From assembly GCA_020137815.1 (NCBI GenBank), contig CM035360.1, forward strand, positions 5,102,121 to 5,135,249: a DNA stretch of 33,129 nt. The letters run 5' to 3'. Made by a program: the position numbers and the translations under genes. Source of the stretch: Hormiphora californensis. Its lineage: Eukaryota > Ctenophora > Tentaculata > Cydippida > Pleurobrachiidae. Below are positions 1 to 10,833 of the stretch, piece by piece (the first letter of the stretch is position 1; every line of letters starts with the position of its first letter). The notes below the pieces were generated by a model, which saw only the letters and a list, made by a program, of their open reading frames with translations, had not been told where the DNA came from and did not search any database.

Positions 1-1317
1 TCTTTCTCATTGCCATTTCTCTTCTCCTTTCTCTCTTCCCCCAAAACCCCATCCCCCTTCCCTTCTCCCTAGTCCTATCACGGTGACTGGCAGTGCTCCA
101 CGAGCATTGCTCGATCTGGGCTGCCATGCGGCCTAGATCTCGCTCCAGAGTCCTTCCTTTCCTCTACCAGTCCGTCAGTTTGTCAACATCCCTACTCATT
201 ATTGTGCTGGCAGGCGCTGTCTAGAGGTAGCGTAGAAATCATGTCATTAACTTTGTTTGACAAAACTGAACCTGCGTGCTATCGAGATTGGTAGCACACA
301 CTCGTGATTGGGTGAGACAGACAGTGTCGGTGCAAGTCACCGGGGTCAAGCAAGGGACCGTATTGAGTGCTATTATCGTTGCTTGTCACATCCAATAGTT
401 GGACTGCCACATGGATCGAGAAATGGCCGCGCTGACGTCGGAAAAAAAAAGGATTTTGAAAAGTGTAAGATTTCAGTTTGAGATCGGGAAGAGGGGCAGA
501 ACTATGGAAGGGATTTGAGCTGGTTCTAGATCCCTGCATCCTGGGGAGTAGGACGGGATGCCGACCAGTGATCACGATCACATCAGACAGACAGTCTGAG
601 TTGACCGACACGGATACGTGTGTAGGAAGCACGTGAAGCCGAAAAAAGTATAAAGCTAGCGTGACTCTGTCCTTCGCACAGTGTCAAGATTTAAACGTGC
701 AGGGGATGCAATAGAAAGGGTAATAAGAGCACGCCCCGAAGGACTGAAAAATCGGTCATATTGTCTGTCGTCGACGGGGTCAGTTCTCACTCCTCAAGCA
801 CTCGCTCTCGGTTTGTAGATTGTCATGAACTGTAGAAAGTCCTAGGGCTAGCCCAGCCACCATATGGAAAAGTAGGTGATACCACCACCTCTATGGGAAA
901 CAGAGGTAGTGAAGGGGCGAGAAGGCCCAAAAGACGTGATCTAAACTGAAAATGTGAAGTGAAGCCAGAACCTCGATAATAAGATGCCCAAATGAAACCC
1001 TGGTCCCTGAATGTGGAAACAATGGCTGTGGTCTATGGAGATGGCTGAACAGGGGTGACATCCGGATTGCTCTTATCGACACTTGCACTGTCAATTTGAC
1101 AGAATGACGATAACGAGAGAGATAAATACTAGATAGATACACCTCTGTGCGTGAATGAGATGACGAAGGGCTAGAATAACCCAAATGACGTGAACTGAGC
1201 GGTAATCGTGTTACCGACTCATCAACAATTAGGGAGAGGCCCCAAATACACTATCATCTACCACGGAAAGAATGCTGGCTCAAAAACTAGAAGGACATGA
1301 AGAGGGGAGATAGGGGC

Positions 1318-1320
<3 letters not shown>

Positions 1321-1380
<60 letters not shown>
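1321..1380. repeat. (GA)n microsatellite
   Basis: About 26 nearly uninterrupted AG units, ending in an imperfect AAGAGAG tail. Confidence 0.97.
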
Positions 1381-1678
1381 TAGTATAATAGTAGACACAC
1401 ATGCGGGCATCGACGGACTGTGGAACGGACCAACTACAAATTACAAACACACTAACTACTGGACAAAAGCAAGCAGACTGGTTCTTATCTGAATATAGTT
1501 CAGTAGTGTAGTAGTATCATCGTCCAGTTGATGTGAAGTCCGCCAATAGTTGATAGTTGATGTTCAGGTTTTAGTAAAAAAAAGTATCAAACTCGGGTTG
1601 AAAATTCAATGTTTCAAGAATTACAACGCGAAATTAGGGATGAATCGAGACGTCGTGCGAAAGGTAAACAGAATGAAA

Positions 1679-1790
<112 letters not shown>

Positions 1791-2034
1791 TATCTCCTTA
1801 TAGGAATCAGTTGGTAACGAAGTTACCCCTCTCTTACCAGCGCACGAAGGTTATTTCGTAACCAAAGTTTGATTTTATTATCAAGCCATCATGTGACAAA
1901 CATTAGTATTATATTTCCTCAATTTGCTCATGCTGCAGTCGATACAGAGCTGCTGTTGTACAATCCCTAGCTTAGCAGTTTTTGCTTGCTCTTTTATCTA
2001 AACCATAGTTGGCATACCCTTATAGTTTTCTAAT

Positions 2035-2047
2035 TATAAAATATATA
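2035..2047 (+). promoter_or_regulatory. Possible TATA-like element before the transporter start
   Basis: TATAAAATATATA lies about 25 bases before the proposed ATG at 2063. A TATA box this close would require an almost absent 5' UTR, so this may simply be AT-rich leader sequence. Confidence 0.2.
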
Positions 2048-2062
2048 TACAATTAGTTAGAA

Positions 2063-5000
2063 ATGTCCGATTCAGATGAGGATTTTGCACCGCTTTTAAA
2101 GGACCCAAATAAAAGCGAGTCGAATGATGAAATTAACAGGGTACATACATCGATAATACAGGGTGTCCCACTGTCTTTGTGTGACCTGCGATTACTGGTC
2201 ATGACCGCGTTCCGTCAAATTAATCAAAACTTATCGAAAAATTGGTCAAAATGGTTCTAACAAAAACCAGTGTTCTAGAGAATTGTCTGGCGAACATTTT
2301 GGTTGCAAGATTGACGTTCCAAGTTTTACCAATCGTCAGATATATCGTCCTAAAGTCAAAAATACGTGTTCAAGAAATCCGACCGGGGTTCACGTTTTGA
2401 AAAATTCACAAATGCAAAGTTGCTCGGATCACATTGCATCCCTCATAAGAGTTGTGGGAAATTGTCTGGCGGTCATTTTGGTACCCGGGTTTTTATCCTA
2501 GCTCAATGTTTAGAGTGTCTTATGACTGTCTAAAGACGAAATTCAGCCAGCATTTTTGAGGGGATCACGTGTCATCAGCAAATGGGTAAAATGATTTGAA
2601 ATTTACAAGAGCTTCATTGGAATGGTCTAAGGTTCATTTTGATACCATGGTTTTTTCCATAGCTCTACGTTTAAGTTGCGTTATGAGTTATGACTGTAGG
2701 AACATGAAGATTTTTCTATGCTGAGTCTTATACTCCATTTTTTTCAACTGTTCACCCCCCAAAGTCGTGCGCGGAATTGTTTTGCGCGTCTATCACATGT
2801 TAACGTGTAGCGCGCGCAGCGTAAATTAAAATATCGCACGCGCACGAGTTGGAGGGTGAACAGTTGAATAAAAATGGACTTTAGTTGGTATCGGCTCACA
2901 ACCCCTAATTAGGTGGCTCGGCCGTGTCGTGTAAAATCCCATGATAATCAGCACATATCGTCTCAATTTCATCTAGACACTTGACAGGGTTGTTATGACG
3001 ATTTGGCAATGCCCCTGTTAATGTGTAGGATACGCAAGTGGTCTATCTCAACCCTATCATGCACTAAGATGTTATTCAAGCAGCTATGAGCTTCATAACA
3101 GGGCAAAATGCAATGCGATACCTGAGACCATTTTTGAGAAAATTCCAGTTCTGACAGTGACAGTCATAAGACACTGTAAACATTGAGCTAGGATAAAAAC
3201 CCGGGTACCAAAATGACCGCCAGACAATTTCCTACAACTCTTATGAGGAATACAATGTGATCCAAGCAACTTTGCATTTGTGAATTTTTCAAAACGTGAA
3301 CCCCGGTCGGATTTCATGAACACGGAATTTTGACTTTACGACGATATATCTGACGATTGGTAAGACTTGGAAAGTCAATCTTGCAACTAAAATGTTCGCC
3401 AGACAATTCTCTAGAACACTGGTTTTTGTTAGAACCATTTTGACCAATTTTTCGATGAGTTTTGGTTATAGTAGGGACGAATCTCTCACAAAAAGAAGTG
3501 GTTGACTCACTATTTGGTTCAAAGCAAATTCCGGTTGTAACCCACCTATTTTGACCCGCTGAACACGATCCCGTCCATAAGAAAATGCCCAAATCGGCCA
3601 CACCCCTTTACCTGTATTTTCAGCATGTAGCCAAAAACATAAATCCTCTTAGAATAGGAGTAGAGACAAATCAGAGGGCACTAAAGTGATCAGCGCCCTC
3701 GCATTAGTGGGGTAGGTGCTGGAATTAAGTCTCTATCTCATCTGGTTAATTAGATAATTGGATAATTAGGTTTGCGCATAACCGTTTTTTGGCTATATGG
3801 CTATAGCCACTTAGGAATGCAAATGGTTTAGAGACTTTTCACTGGCGCCATTTTGTAGGCAATAGCCAAGTTATGGGGGGTCGACGTCGGACTTTTAAGC
3901 TCTATCTCTAACCGTTTAGCCGTTATTGGGCTTAATCGATGCTCAAAATGAGCGAAAAACGGTAAAAATAAAAGCCCGATTTTGAGCATCGTTTAAGCCA
4001 GATAACGGCTAAACGGTTGGAGATAGAGCTCAAAAGTCCGACGTCGACCCCCCATAACTTGGCTATTGCCTACAAAATGGTGCCAGTGAAAAGTCTCTAA
4101 ACCATTCCTAAGTGGCTATAGCCATATAGCCAAAAAACGGTTATGCGCAAACCTAATTATCCAATTATCTAATTAACCAGATGAGATAGAGACTTAATTC
4201 CAGCACCTACCCCCACTAATGCGAGGGCGCTGATCACTTTAGTGCCCTCAGATTTGTCTCTACTCCTATTCTAAGAGGATTTATGTTTTTGGCTACAGGC
4301 TGAAAATACAGGTAAAAGGGCGTGGCCGATTTGGGCATTTTCTTCACTTTTCGGCAGGTGAGTAGAACTTCGCTCCTAATAAAAGGCTGCAATAAAAGGC
4401 TGCAGAAAAAGGCTGCAATAAAAGGCTGCAATAAAAGGCTGCAATAAAAGGCTGCAGAAAAAGGCTGCAATAAAAGGCTGCAATAAAAGGCTGCAAGGGA
4501 TCACGTATCCAACCAGACTAAAGCGGGGGATAGACCGAATCGTCCTCCCCTAATAGTGTTTCGTATCACGTATCGGCTGTAGTGAGACCGAATCACCCTC
4601 CCCTAATTATAGTGATTCGTGTCACGTATCCAACTAGACCATAGGCAATAGAGAGAGACCGAGATAGAGAGCGAGTACGAGTGAGAACTGAGAGTGTGAA
4701 AAATCAGAATCACGGTATGGTATCACGTACCATGGTATCCTCTAATGAAAAGCGGTTACCAATTGACAATGAGACCTCATCGGTCCCGATACGTGATTCT
4801 CTACCGCTATGTATTCTCCATTAGTCTTTCCGTATCGATCCACGATTCAGTAGAGGTAGTCAGTAACTACTGAGAGTGTTGGTCTAATGAGGTAGGGTAG
4901 ATCTATTGATTGAGCGTGTAGCACAATCACAGGTGAACCACCCAACCACTTAGTTCACCTATCATAGTATTATGTGTGATTCCGATCTACTGAATTGTGT

Positions 5001-8000
5001 ACATAAAGACTATTGGCGAATAACGGTAGAAAATCAGTAATCACGTATTGGCACCGATTAGGTCAAATTATAGGTAACCGCCTTTCATTTAATTAATTAG
5101 AGGATATCATGAAACGTGATACAATACTTGATTAGTCGTCCATGATTCGGATCTCTCACTCTCACCTCTCTAACTCTCTATCTCCGTCTAACTACCGCCT
5201 ATGGTTTAGTTGGATACCAGGCACGAATCACTATAATTAGGGGCGGGTGATTCGGTCTCTCTACCGCTTATGGTAGAAACCGATACGTGAAACAAAACAC
5301 TATTAGGGGAGGACGATTCGGTCTATCTCCTGCTTTAGTGCTTTAGTCCAGTTGGATATGTGATCCATTGCAGCCTTTTATTGCAGCCTTTTATTGCAGC
5401 CTTTTAATGCAGCCTTTTATTGCAGCCTTTTTCTGCAGCCTTTTATTGCAGCCTTTTTCTGCAGCCTTTTATTGCAGCCTTTTATTAGGAGCGAAGTTCT
5501 ACTCACCTGCCCACTTTTCCGAGCTTGCCTATGGACGGGATCGTGTTCAGCGGGTCAAAATAGGTGGGTTACAACCGGAATTTGCTTTGAACCAAATAGT
5601 GAGTCAAAAAATTAAGATTCGTCCCTACTATTAGTTTAATGGAGCCCGGTCATGACCCAAAATCTCAGGTCACGCAAAGACAGTGGGACACCCTGTAGTT
5701 GTAATATACAGTTGATATAGGTCTCCACTCCGGCAAGTACAATCCGAATCACCAGAGTGATATCAAAACGTAGAACCGTATTATAGGGGTACAATGAAAC
5801 ATAAAGTTTGCTAACAATCTAAATCCTTTTCGTTCCAGAAGCCAGGCAACGGTCAAGTATTGAGGGAAGCACTCCCGGGGATCCTTCTCCTAACTCTCTC
5901 CTTCATCTTCGTCACCATGCCCTCCACCTACCTGCCCATTGTCCTGAGACAGGAGTTTTCTATCAGTGAAAGTACCAGTGCCATCATCATTTCATCATCC
6001 ATGTAAGACCATGTTTGGTTACGAAGTCACCCATATTCATGTATTGCATAGAGCCAGACTCCAGAGGGGTGATTTCATTGCGTAGAGGAGTAATTTCATT
6101 ATCAAATTAACTTCATTAAATATATCCCAATTGCAGGTTTGCCTACGTTATTTCATGCTTCGTATCCCCTCGGATAGACTTCTACTTTGAATCACAACAG
6201 ATCCTAGTAGTCAGTTACTTTGTGTTCCTCCTAAGCAGCATCTCATTCGCTTACATCTTGTACCTGCCCAGACACATGGTGAGTTGAGACTTGGTTGGAG
6301 TGGGACGGTGTGCGGACTCTAGTGCTACACTCTAAGTCTACAGTGGACTCTATATCTAAATTTAGATTTAGATAAAGAGTCCAAATAATTCTAAACTCTA
6401 GGAGGACTCTTTATCTAAAAAGTCTACACAGGGCGGACTCTTTATCTAAAAAGTCTAAACAAAGTGGACTCTATATCTACATAAATCTAAATTAGATATA
6501 GAGTCCGCCTTTCGCCGCGAACTCGAGATTTCGGCCGTTAGGCCGGAAACGAGAGTTTGCTCTACCCCTATACTAATTTAGAAGTGTTGGGGCCGTTATT
6601 TGGGTTCGAGGTTAGGGTTAGGTTTTGGGTTGGGTTAGGATTTTAGACATAGAGTCCGGGTTGGAGGATTTGGCGCCAAAATGTACTAGAGGACTCTATA
6701 TCTAAAAATTCTACACAGGGCGGACTCTTTATCTAAAAAGTCTACACAGGGAGGACTCTTTATCTAAACTTTTTTCAAAATCTAACTGTAGATAAAGAGT
6801 CCGTTTTTAGATATAGAGTCCGCCTTGGATTTAGATAAAGAGTCCGTTAGCACTAGAGTCCGCCCACCGAGTGGGACACAGCTTCTAGGACAGAATTGGT
6901 TTGAAATTTTCCAGTCCTGAATTATAAAACACGTTTACGATAATGGTAGGTGGAAGATAGGGACAGGGCGCCTTGAGGGAGTTCATAGAGTCTATTTGGA
7001 TGTATGATGTCTATGAAAGACATGATACATCCAAATGTGTTTAGAATCTAGACATATTGTATTTCAGATTCCAGTAGCTGGTGTTATCTCTCGAGCTATA
7101 TCCGGGTTCTGTTCCGGACTTTACGAGAATCTCCTATCAATATCTCTACTTCGGAAATTTGATAAAAATATTGGCGGCCTAACGGGTGAGTGTTCAATAA
7201 TGATCTATGTCATTGACCATTGTATAGCCAACTATTTTAATATTATTGGGCTGCAAATCGTAATATATACAGGGTGGCACGATGTGCCTGCACTGCCCTA
7301 AAATTGTTTCATATCCCCTTCAATTTGATCTACGAGTATGATCATTGATCAACTAGACTACTATACCAACCTTTCAGCTGTTGTGGATACTGCAATAAAC
7401 GTAGGGACATTAACAGGTCCCCTTGTGGGTGGGACAGTTTACAAGTATACTGGCAGGTGAGTTAGGAGTTGCAATTATATATTGCGTTTAAACTAGTCAT
7501 AAGATGAATCGTTCAAACTCTCGCGTATGGATATACGAAACCAGCTCTTGAACGACATGTATACCTCCATTCAGGTTTGTCACAACCAACTTGATACCAG
7601 TGATCCCAGCGGCTCTGGTGTACGCCTGGTATGTGTTCATGATCCACAGGGAGGAACAAAACCGGGCAACCGTCCAACAAATACCAGATCAAATGGCAGA
7701 TGCACATGAGTACAATAACAATCACGATACGAGCAGTAGTAGTAATAGTAGTGGGGACAAAAAGGGGAGCTTCCTGAAAGTTCTGGGAACTTGGCAAATT
7801 TGTTTGTTACTCTTCCAGCCCTTTTATTTCAGCCTTGTCAACGCCCTGCCCATCACCATTTTAGGCAAGTAGTCGTTGGTTCTTGGTGTTTGTTTTTCAT
7901 CTCGTTTTAAATTTTCTGCATACCATCTTCCTCGGTACAATTTCAATCTAATTAATATTTGTGTTTTCACGCAGGACCCTACTTATTGGAGAACTACGGT

Positions 8001-9682
8001 GCAAGTTCGGTGATAACCGGTATTTTCTTCATGATAGTATCACTAGGATACCTCCTGGGAGTTTCCTTTGCTGGGGTTATCACAGATGTTCCAAGGTAAC
8101 AGTCCGTCATACACATTTCCACCTGAAATTCCCTTACATAACAAAGCACTTCCAAGGAACTCTACCGCCCTTTTTCTGTTTGAGTAACCACCCGGGTGGT
8201 GCACCCTTTACAGGAACTACACGATACACACTAGGCCATTAAATATGTTCACCAACCCACCCAGATGAATGCATTGGACAGACAGACATTGTCTCACATG
8301 ACAACACACTATATCGTGTTTCAGATTCAGATCCTCTGCACTGTGGCTCTTTGCACTAACTCCCTTCGTGTTCGGACTGGGAAGTCTGCTAGTCGGACCC
8401 GCTACATTCCTACCCATACAACCATCTCTCTATGTCCACGGCACAGGCTTTGCAATATGGGGTGAGTGGCCAAGAAATATAGGTTAGCTTACGTATTACA
8501 ATTTGTAGAAACCAGAGCTATTTTAGCACTGATAGTGATAGAGTTGACTTCTTGTGGTCTCTATAAAAAAGAGTTTGAACAATACAATTGCAATGATCAT
8601 AGAGCAATTACAAAACTAAACACACCATCAATTGATCACTAGGTCTGGTGTTTGGTCTGGGCTGTGGCCCCATGATGAGGTTATTGTTGGAAATGTGGAA
8701 GGGTCTATATCCCCATGAGGAGGCTGACTACACATGTTACATTATGTCATTCTTCCTTGTAACATTTTCCCTCGGGGAGGTGAGTTATTGAGTTAACTAT
8801 TTCGATCGCTTTAATTAATTTAGTTAACTTTTAGTTAATTTAGTTTTACTCATTTTATTTATGTAGGAATATTTTTCTCTCGCTTTAGTCAATTTAAGAA
8901 TCTCTCCTTTGTTCCTTATTGTTTGCAGCAAGTCACTACCCAGCTCCCTGACTCCCTCTTTATCACACAACTCCTCCACCAGGCGACTGGTAATGCTATT
9001 GGTGGCTGGTTGTACGAGTCCATGCCTTTTAACCACATCATCACCTACTTTGGAGTAACGTTATTCCTTCATGGGACAATAAACACCGTCTTCATAGCAA
9101 CACAATACAACACAGTAAGGAGATAGGACTGACAAACTTAGTACAAAACACTGAGACAAGAGACTATGACAGAGACTTTTTTACAAACAGTCGACACTAT
9201 ACCAGGGTCAAATTATATGAAAATTGTACAGATTGAGTATTTTTTTAATTTTGAGGAACAAGAATCGCGTATCATAAAACAAGGTGTGAGAGGGTGAGCT
9301 GGAATCAGAATAAACAGATGGTAAAATGTGTGTTTTATAGTATTAATAATACGTGCATGGTGTTTAGTTTTTGTATTAAAAAAGTTTAGTTAAAAGCTAG
9401 CTAGTGCTGCTGCAGTAGTATCGTACCGGGTACGGCAACTCTGAAATGTTTTACATGTTCAGTGATGTTTTTCACAGTTTAGTGCATGATGATGAAGACT
9501 GGAGAGTTTTTCCCAGTTTTTACTTTTTACTTTAATATTTCAGAATCTAACCCAATCAATTATTTCAGTCATACATAAATAGATCAAAGTCAATATCCGT
9601 GGAACCACACGAAAACTTGGAATACAGCAAAACATCGGCATTTACAGACCCTACCGCAGAGGATGGATTTAGGACTGTGTGA
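2063..9682 (+). CDS. SLC18B1-like MFS transporter, 11 exons, 521 aa
   Basis: Major facilitator of the DHA1/SLC18 drug:H+ antiporter type. SLC18B1 relatives load polyamines into acidic vesicles; the substrate here is inferred. Exons: 2063-2140, 5839-6002, 6137-6278, 7068-7185, 7378-7456, 7575-7864, 7975-8095, 8325-8461, 8643-8779, 8929-9114, 9569-9682. Phases match at every junction and the total is 1566 nt. The N-terminus is acidic and contains DFAPLL, which fits the [DE]xxxL[LI] endolysosomal sorting signal. TM1 is about residues 38-62, and TM3 and TM4 follow at about 103-150. TM5 has antiporter motif C, GTLTGPLVGG (178-187). A hydrophilic Asn/Ser-rich loop (about 221-262) separates the two six-helix halves. 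NAIGGWLYE late in the second half resembles the matching SLC18B1 region. The C-tail (485-521) is polar. Motif A between TM2 and TM3 is degenerate, and TM1 lacks the Asp used by VMAT/VAChT, so a classical monoamine transporter is unlikely. The ATG follows upstream stops and the first exon is phase 0. The intron after exon 6 is GC-AG. Confidence 0.83.
2223..3466. mobile_element. Foldback element A, inserted in the left arm of the composite
   Basis: Inverted arms of about 310 bp (2223 to about 2532, and about 3157-3466) begin with (T/C)CAAAACT(T/C)ATCG and stay similar throughout. The element is flanked by TA at 2221-2222 and 3467-3468. Joining the flanks restores a sequence close to the uninterrupted opposite arm near 5610-5640. 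The loop contains a second, smaller inverted repeat (about 2733-2775 with about 2841-2880) around a GCGCGC-rich core. Another segment at about 2628-2695 is a diverged direct copy of about 2472-2530. No coding capacity is seen. Confidence 0.8.
3579..4344. repeat. Near-perfect 0.77-kb palindrome (foldback element B)
   Basis: Arms 3579-3949 and 3979-4344 are inverted copies with only scattered mismatches, around a 29-nt loop. Landmarks present in both arms include GGTCGACGTCGGACTTTT, GCTATAGCC and GTGATCAGCGCCCTCGCATT. It interrupts the left arm of the outer element. The opposite arm at about 5513-5526 has a short stretch missing here, so insertion was accompanied by a small loss, or the element later rearranged. 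Confidence 0.88.
4378..4494. repeat. 13-bp minisatellite, 9 units (left array)
   Basis: Nine consecutive 13-bp units of the form A(A/G)(T/A)AAAAGGCTGC. Two variant types alternate irregularly. It is the mirror partner of the array at 5370-5486 in the opposite arm of the outer foldback. Confidence 0.93.
5370..5486. repeat. 13-bp minisatellite, 9 units (right array, inverted)
   Basis: Nine units of GCAGCCTTTTATT with variants ending TTTTTCT or TTTTAAT. It is inverted relative to the 4378-4494 array and has the same copy number. Both arrays are bordered by the same unique segment containing GAGTAGAACTTCGCTCC in opposite orientation. Confidence 0.93.
6298..6877. mobile_element. 562-bp Mutator-like MITE with 9-bp target duplication
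   Basis: The element proper is 6307-6868, in intron 3 of the transporter. Terminal inverted repeats of 21 bp read GGTG(T/G)GCGGACTCTAG followed by TGCTA, with one mismatch. GAGTGGGAC occurs directly on both sides (6298-6306 and 6869-6877), a perfect 9-bp duplication as expected for Mutator-like transposition. The interior is built from many copies, in both orientations, of a core GGACTCT(T/A)TATCTA. A central stretch near 6606-6645 resembles degenerate telomeric TTAGGG. No coding frame is present. Confidence 0.85.
7865..7974 (+). other. GC-AG intron in the transporter gene
   Basis: The exon ends TTTTAG and the intron begins GCAAGT. Apart from the C at position +2 this is a strong donor, typical of real GC-AG introns. 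Using the nearby GT at 7869 would shift the frame, whereas the GC donor joins ...ITIL(G) to (G)PYLLENYG in phase 1. Confidence 0.8.
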
Positions 9683-9784
9683 AATGAATCTTTCGACTCT
9701 TTTTCATTTTGATTTCTGATTCCTGATAATTAAAGATATTTCGGCAACGGCGGGCCCGTTGAGACATGAAATTTGGGAATCGCA

Positions 9785-9790
9785 AATAAA
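9785..9790 (+). promoter_or_regulatory. Poly(A) signal of the transporter gene
   Basis: AATAAA about 100 nt after the TGA stop, in AT-rich 3' sequence. Confidence 0.55.
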
Positions 9791-10056
9791 AAGCTTAATG
9801 ATTTATGTTATCTGAGTAGACTGAGATATAATCTGAAGGTAGAGACAATGCAAATTATGAGAGGTTAATCAGTCAAACCTAGCTTAGGAGTAAGTGAGCA
9901 TACAGACGACTGCAAGGTAACGACCCTGCAGGGCCCTGAGGGCTGAGAGTGGGTCGTCGATACAGTTTATCGTACACAGCAGTACACACTATAAGAGGAC
10001 AGCATGAGCGACTTGTTTACGTTGTACTTTTAGGAGACTGTACAGCGCCTCATTGG

Positions 10057-10262
10057 TATCACGCGTGATCTTTACATGCGTGATACTAGTAGTATCATTG
10101 GTGACATTGACACCTAGTGCGTGCGAGATCGAGGTCGCGCAGCGACCGAGATCGAGCTCGCACATCTGTGAAGCAGACAGGCGGCAATGGCGCCAAGTAG
10201 TATCACTGATACCGATATAACATGGAAGTATCATGTATCACGCATGAAGATCACGCGTGATA
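10057..10262. repeat. Small hairpin (MITE-like) element
   Basis: Outer inverted repeats at 10057-10086 and 10235-10262 share TATCACGCGTGATCTT and ATGCGTGATAC. An inner GC-rich inverted pair (10121-10138 with 10142-10163, GTGCGAGATCGAGGTCGC) forms the tip. The whole 206-bp unit could fold on itself. More ATCACG/CGTGAT motifs continue to about 10345. No clear target duplication was found. Confidence 0.65.
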
Positions 10263-10795
10263 TAGATATCGCGTCGCTATCACGATTGATGCGTGAATCT
10301 CCTGCTGCGGGTCGCTATCTAGCGTAATCTACCCTCTCACGATTGGTTGAGCTGAGTAAACAATTCATGAATCATGATGCAATGTTGATATGCCGTCTTC
10401 TGTATCAGTATGTCATGTCAACTGCACTCTGCTGAGCGGTGTATCTCATATGATTTGGGGAATTTACTTGAGTTGAGGCGAGCGGGAGAATCTCAATTAA
10501 GTTTTTTAAACTAGAACTTCTAGTAGAAGTAAAAGTTTAATTTGTGCGTTTTTGTACACTTACAGAATACTATGCAATGTGAACTAAGCTGTTTTATTTC
10601 TTGAATTTGAGATTTCAGAGGATAGGTATGATACAAGTGAGAGAGTAAAATACGGGCCAATTTTATTTGGAATTTTATTTGGATTGCGCGATCTATATCA
10701 AAATAAGCTGCAACTTTAAAAGCGCGCAATTGTACTTAATGTGGCGCGCGATTAAAATTAAATTAAAAAACACGTGATAACTTTCACAATTTTCA

Positions 10796-10833
10796 CAAAT
10801 CACACGGCCGGCCGTGGCCCGTGTGATTTGTCA
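10796..10833. repeat. Short GC-tipped hairpin
   Basis: ACAAATCACACGG is followed after a GGCC-rich tip by its complement CCGTGTGATTTGT. The symmetric form could act as an RNA or DNA hairpin; no gene lies close by. Confidence 0.5.

Larger units (their letters stand above)
2159..5695. mobile_element. Composite nested foldback transposon in intron 1 of the transporter
   Basis: The ends are inverted repeats starting CAGGGTGTCCCACTGTCTTT. About 60 bp match at the very ends (2159-2222 and 5632-5695), and both ends abut a TA dinucleotide (2157-2158 and 5696-5697), as for Tc1/mariner-type target sites. The left arm continues at 3468-3578, which pairs with about 5527-5635, and again from 4345, so it has been split by two further foldback elements (2223-3466 and 3579-4344). 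Removing these leaves a host element of about 1.5 kb made almost entirely of two inverted arms. No transposase frame is visible, so it is non-autonomous. Confidence 0.88.

Noticed and set aside
279-632. 117-codon minus-strand frame
   Set aside because: No motif, no splice context, biased by chance absence of stops.
4234-5634. Frames with repeating QPF-AAF-CSLL peptides on both strands
   Set aside because: Thirteen is not a multiple of three, so the 13-bp minisatellite cycles through frames and leaves all of them open. No gene evidence.
8217-8465. Frames overlapping transporter exon 8
   Set aside because: Shadow frames of the supported exon at 8325-8461.
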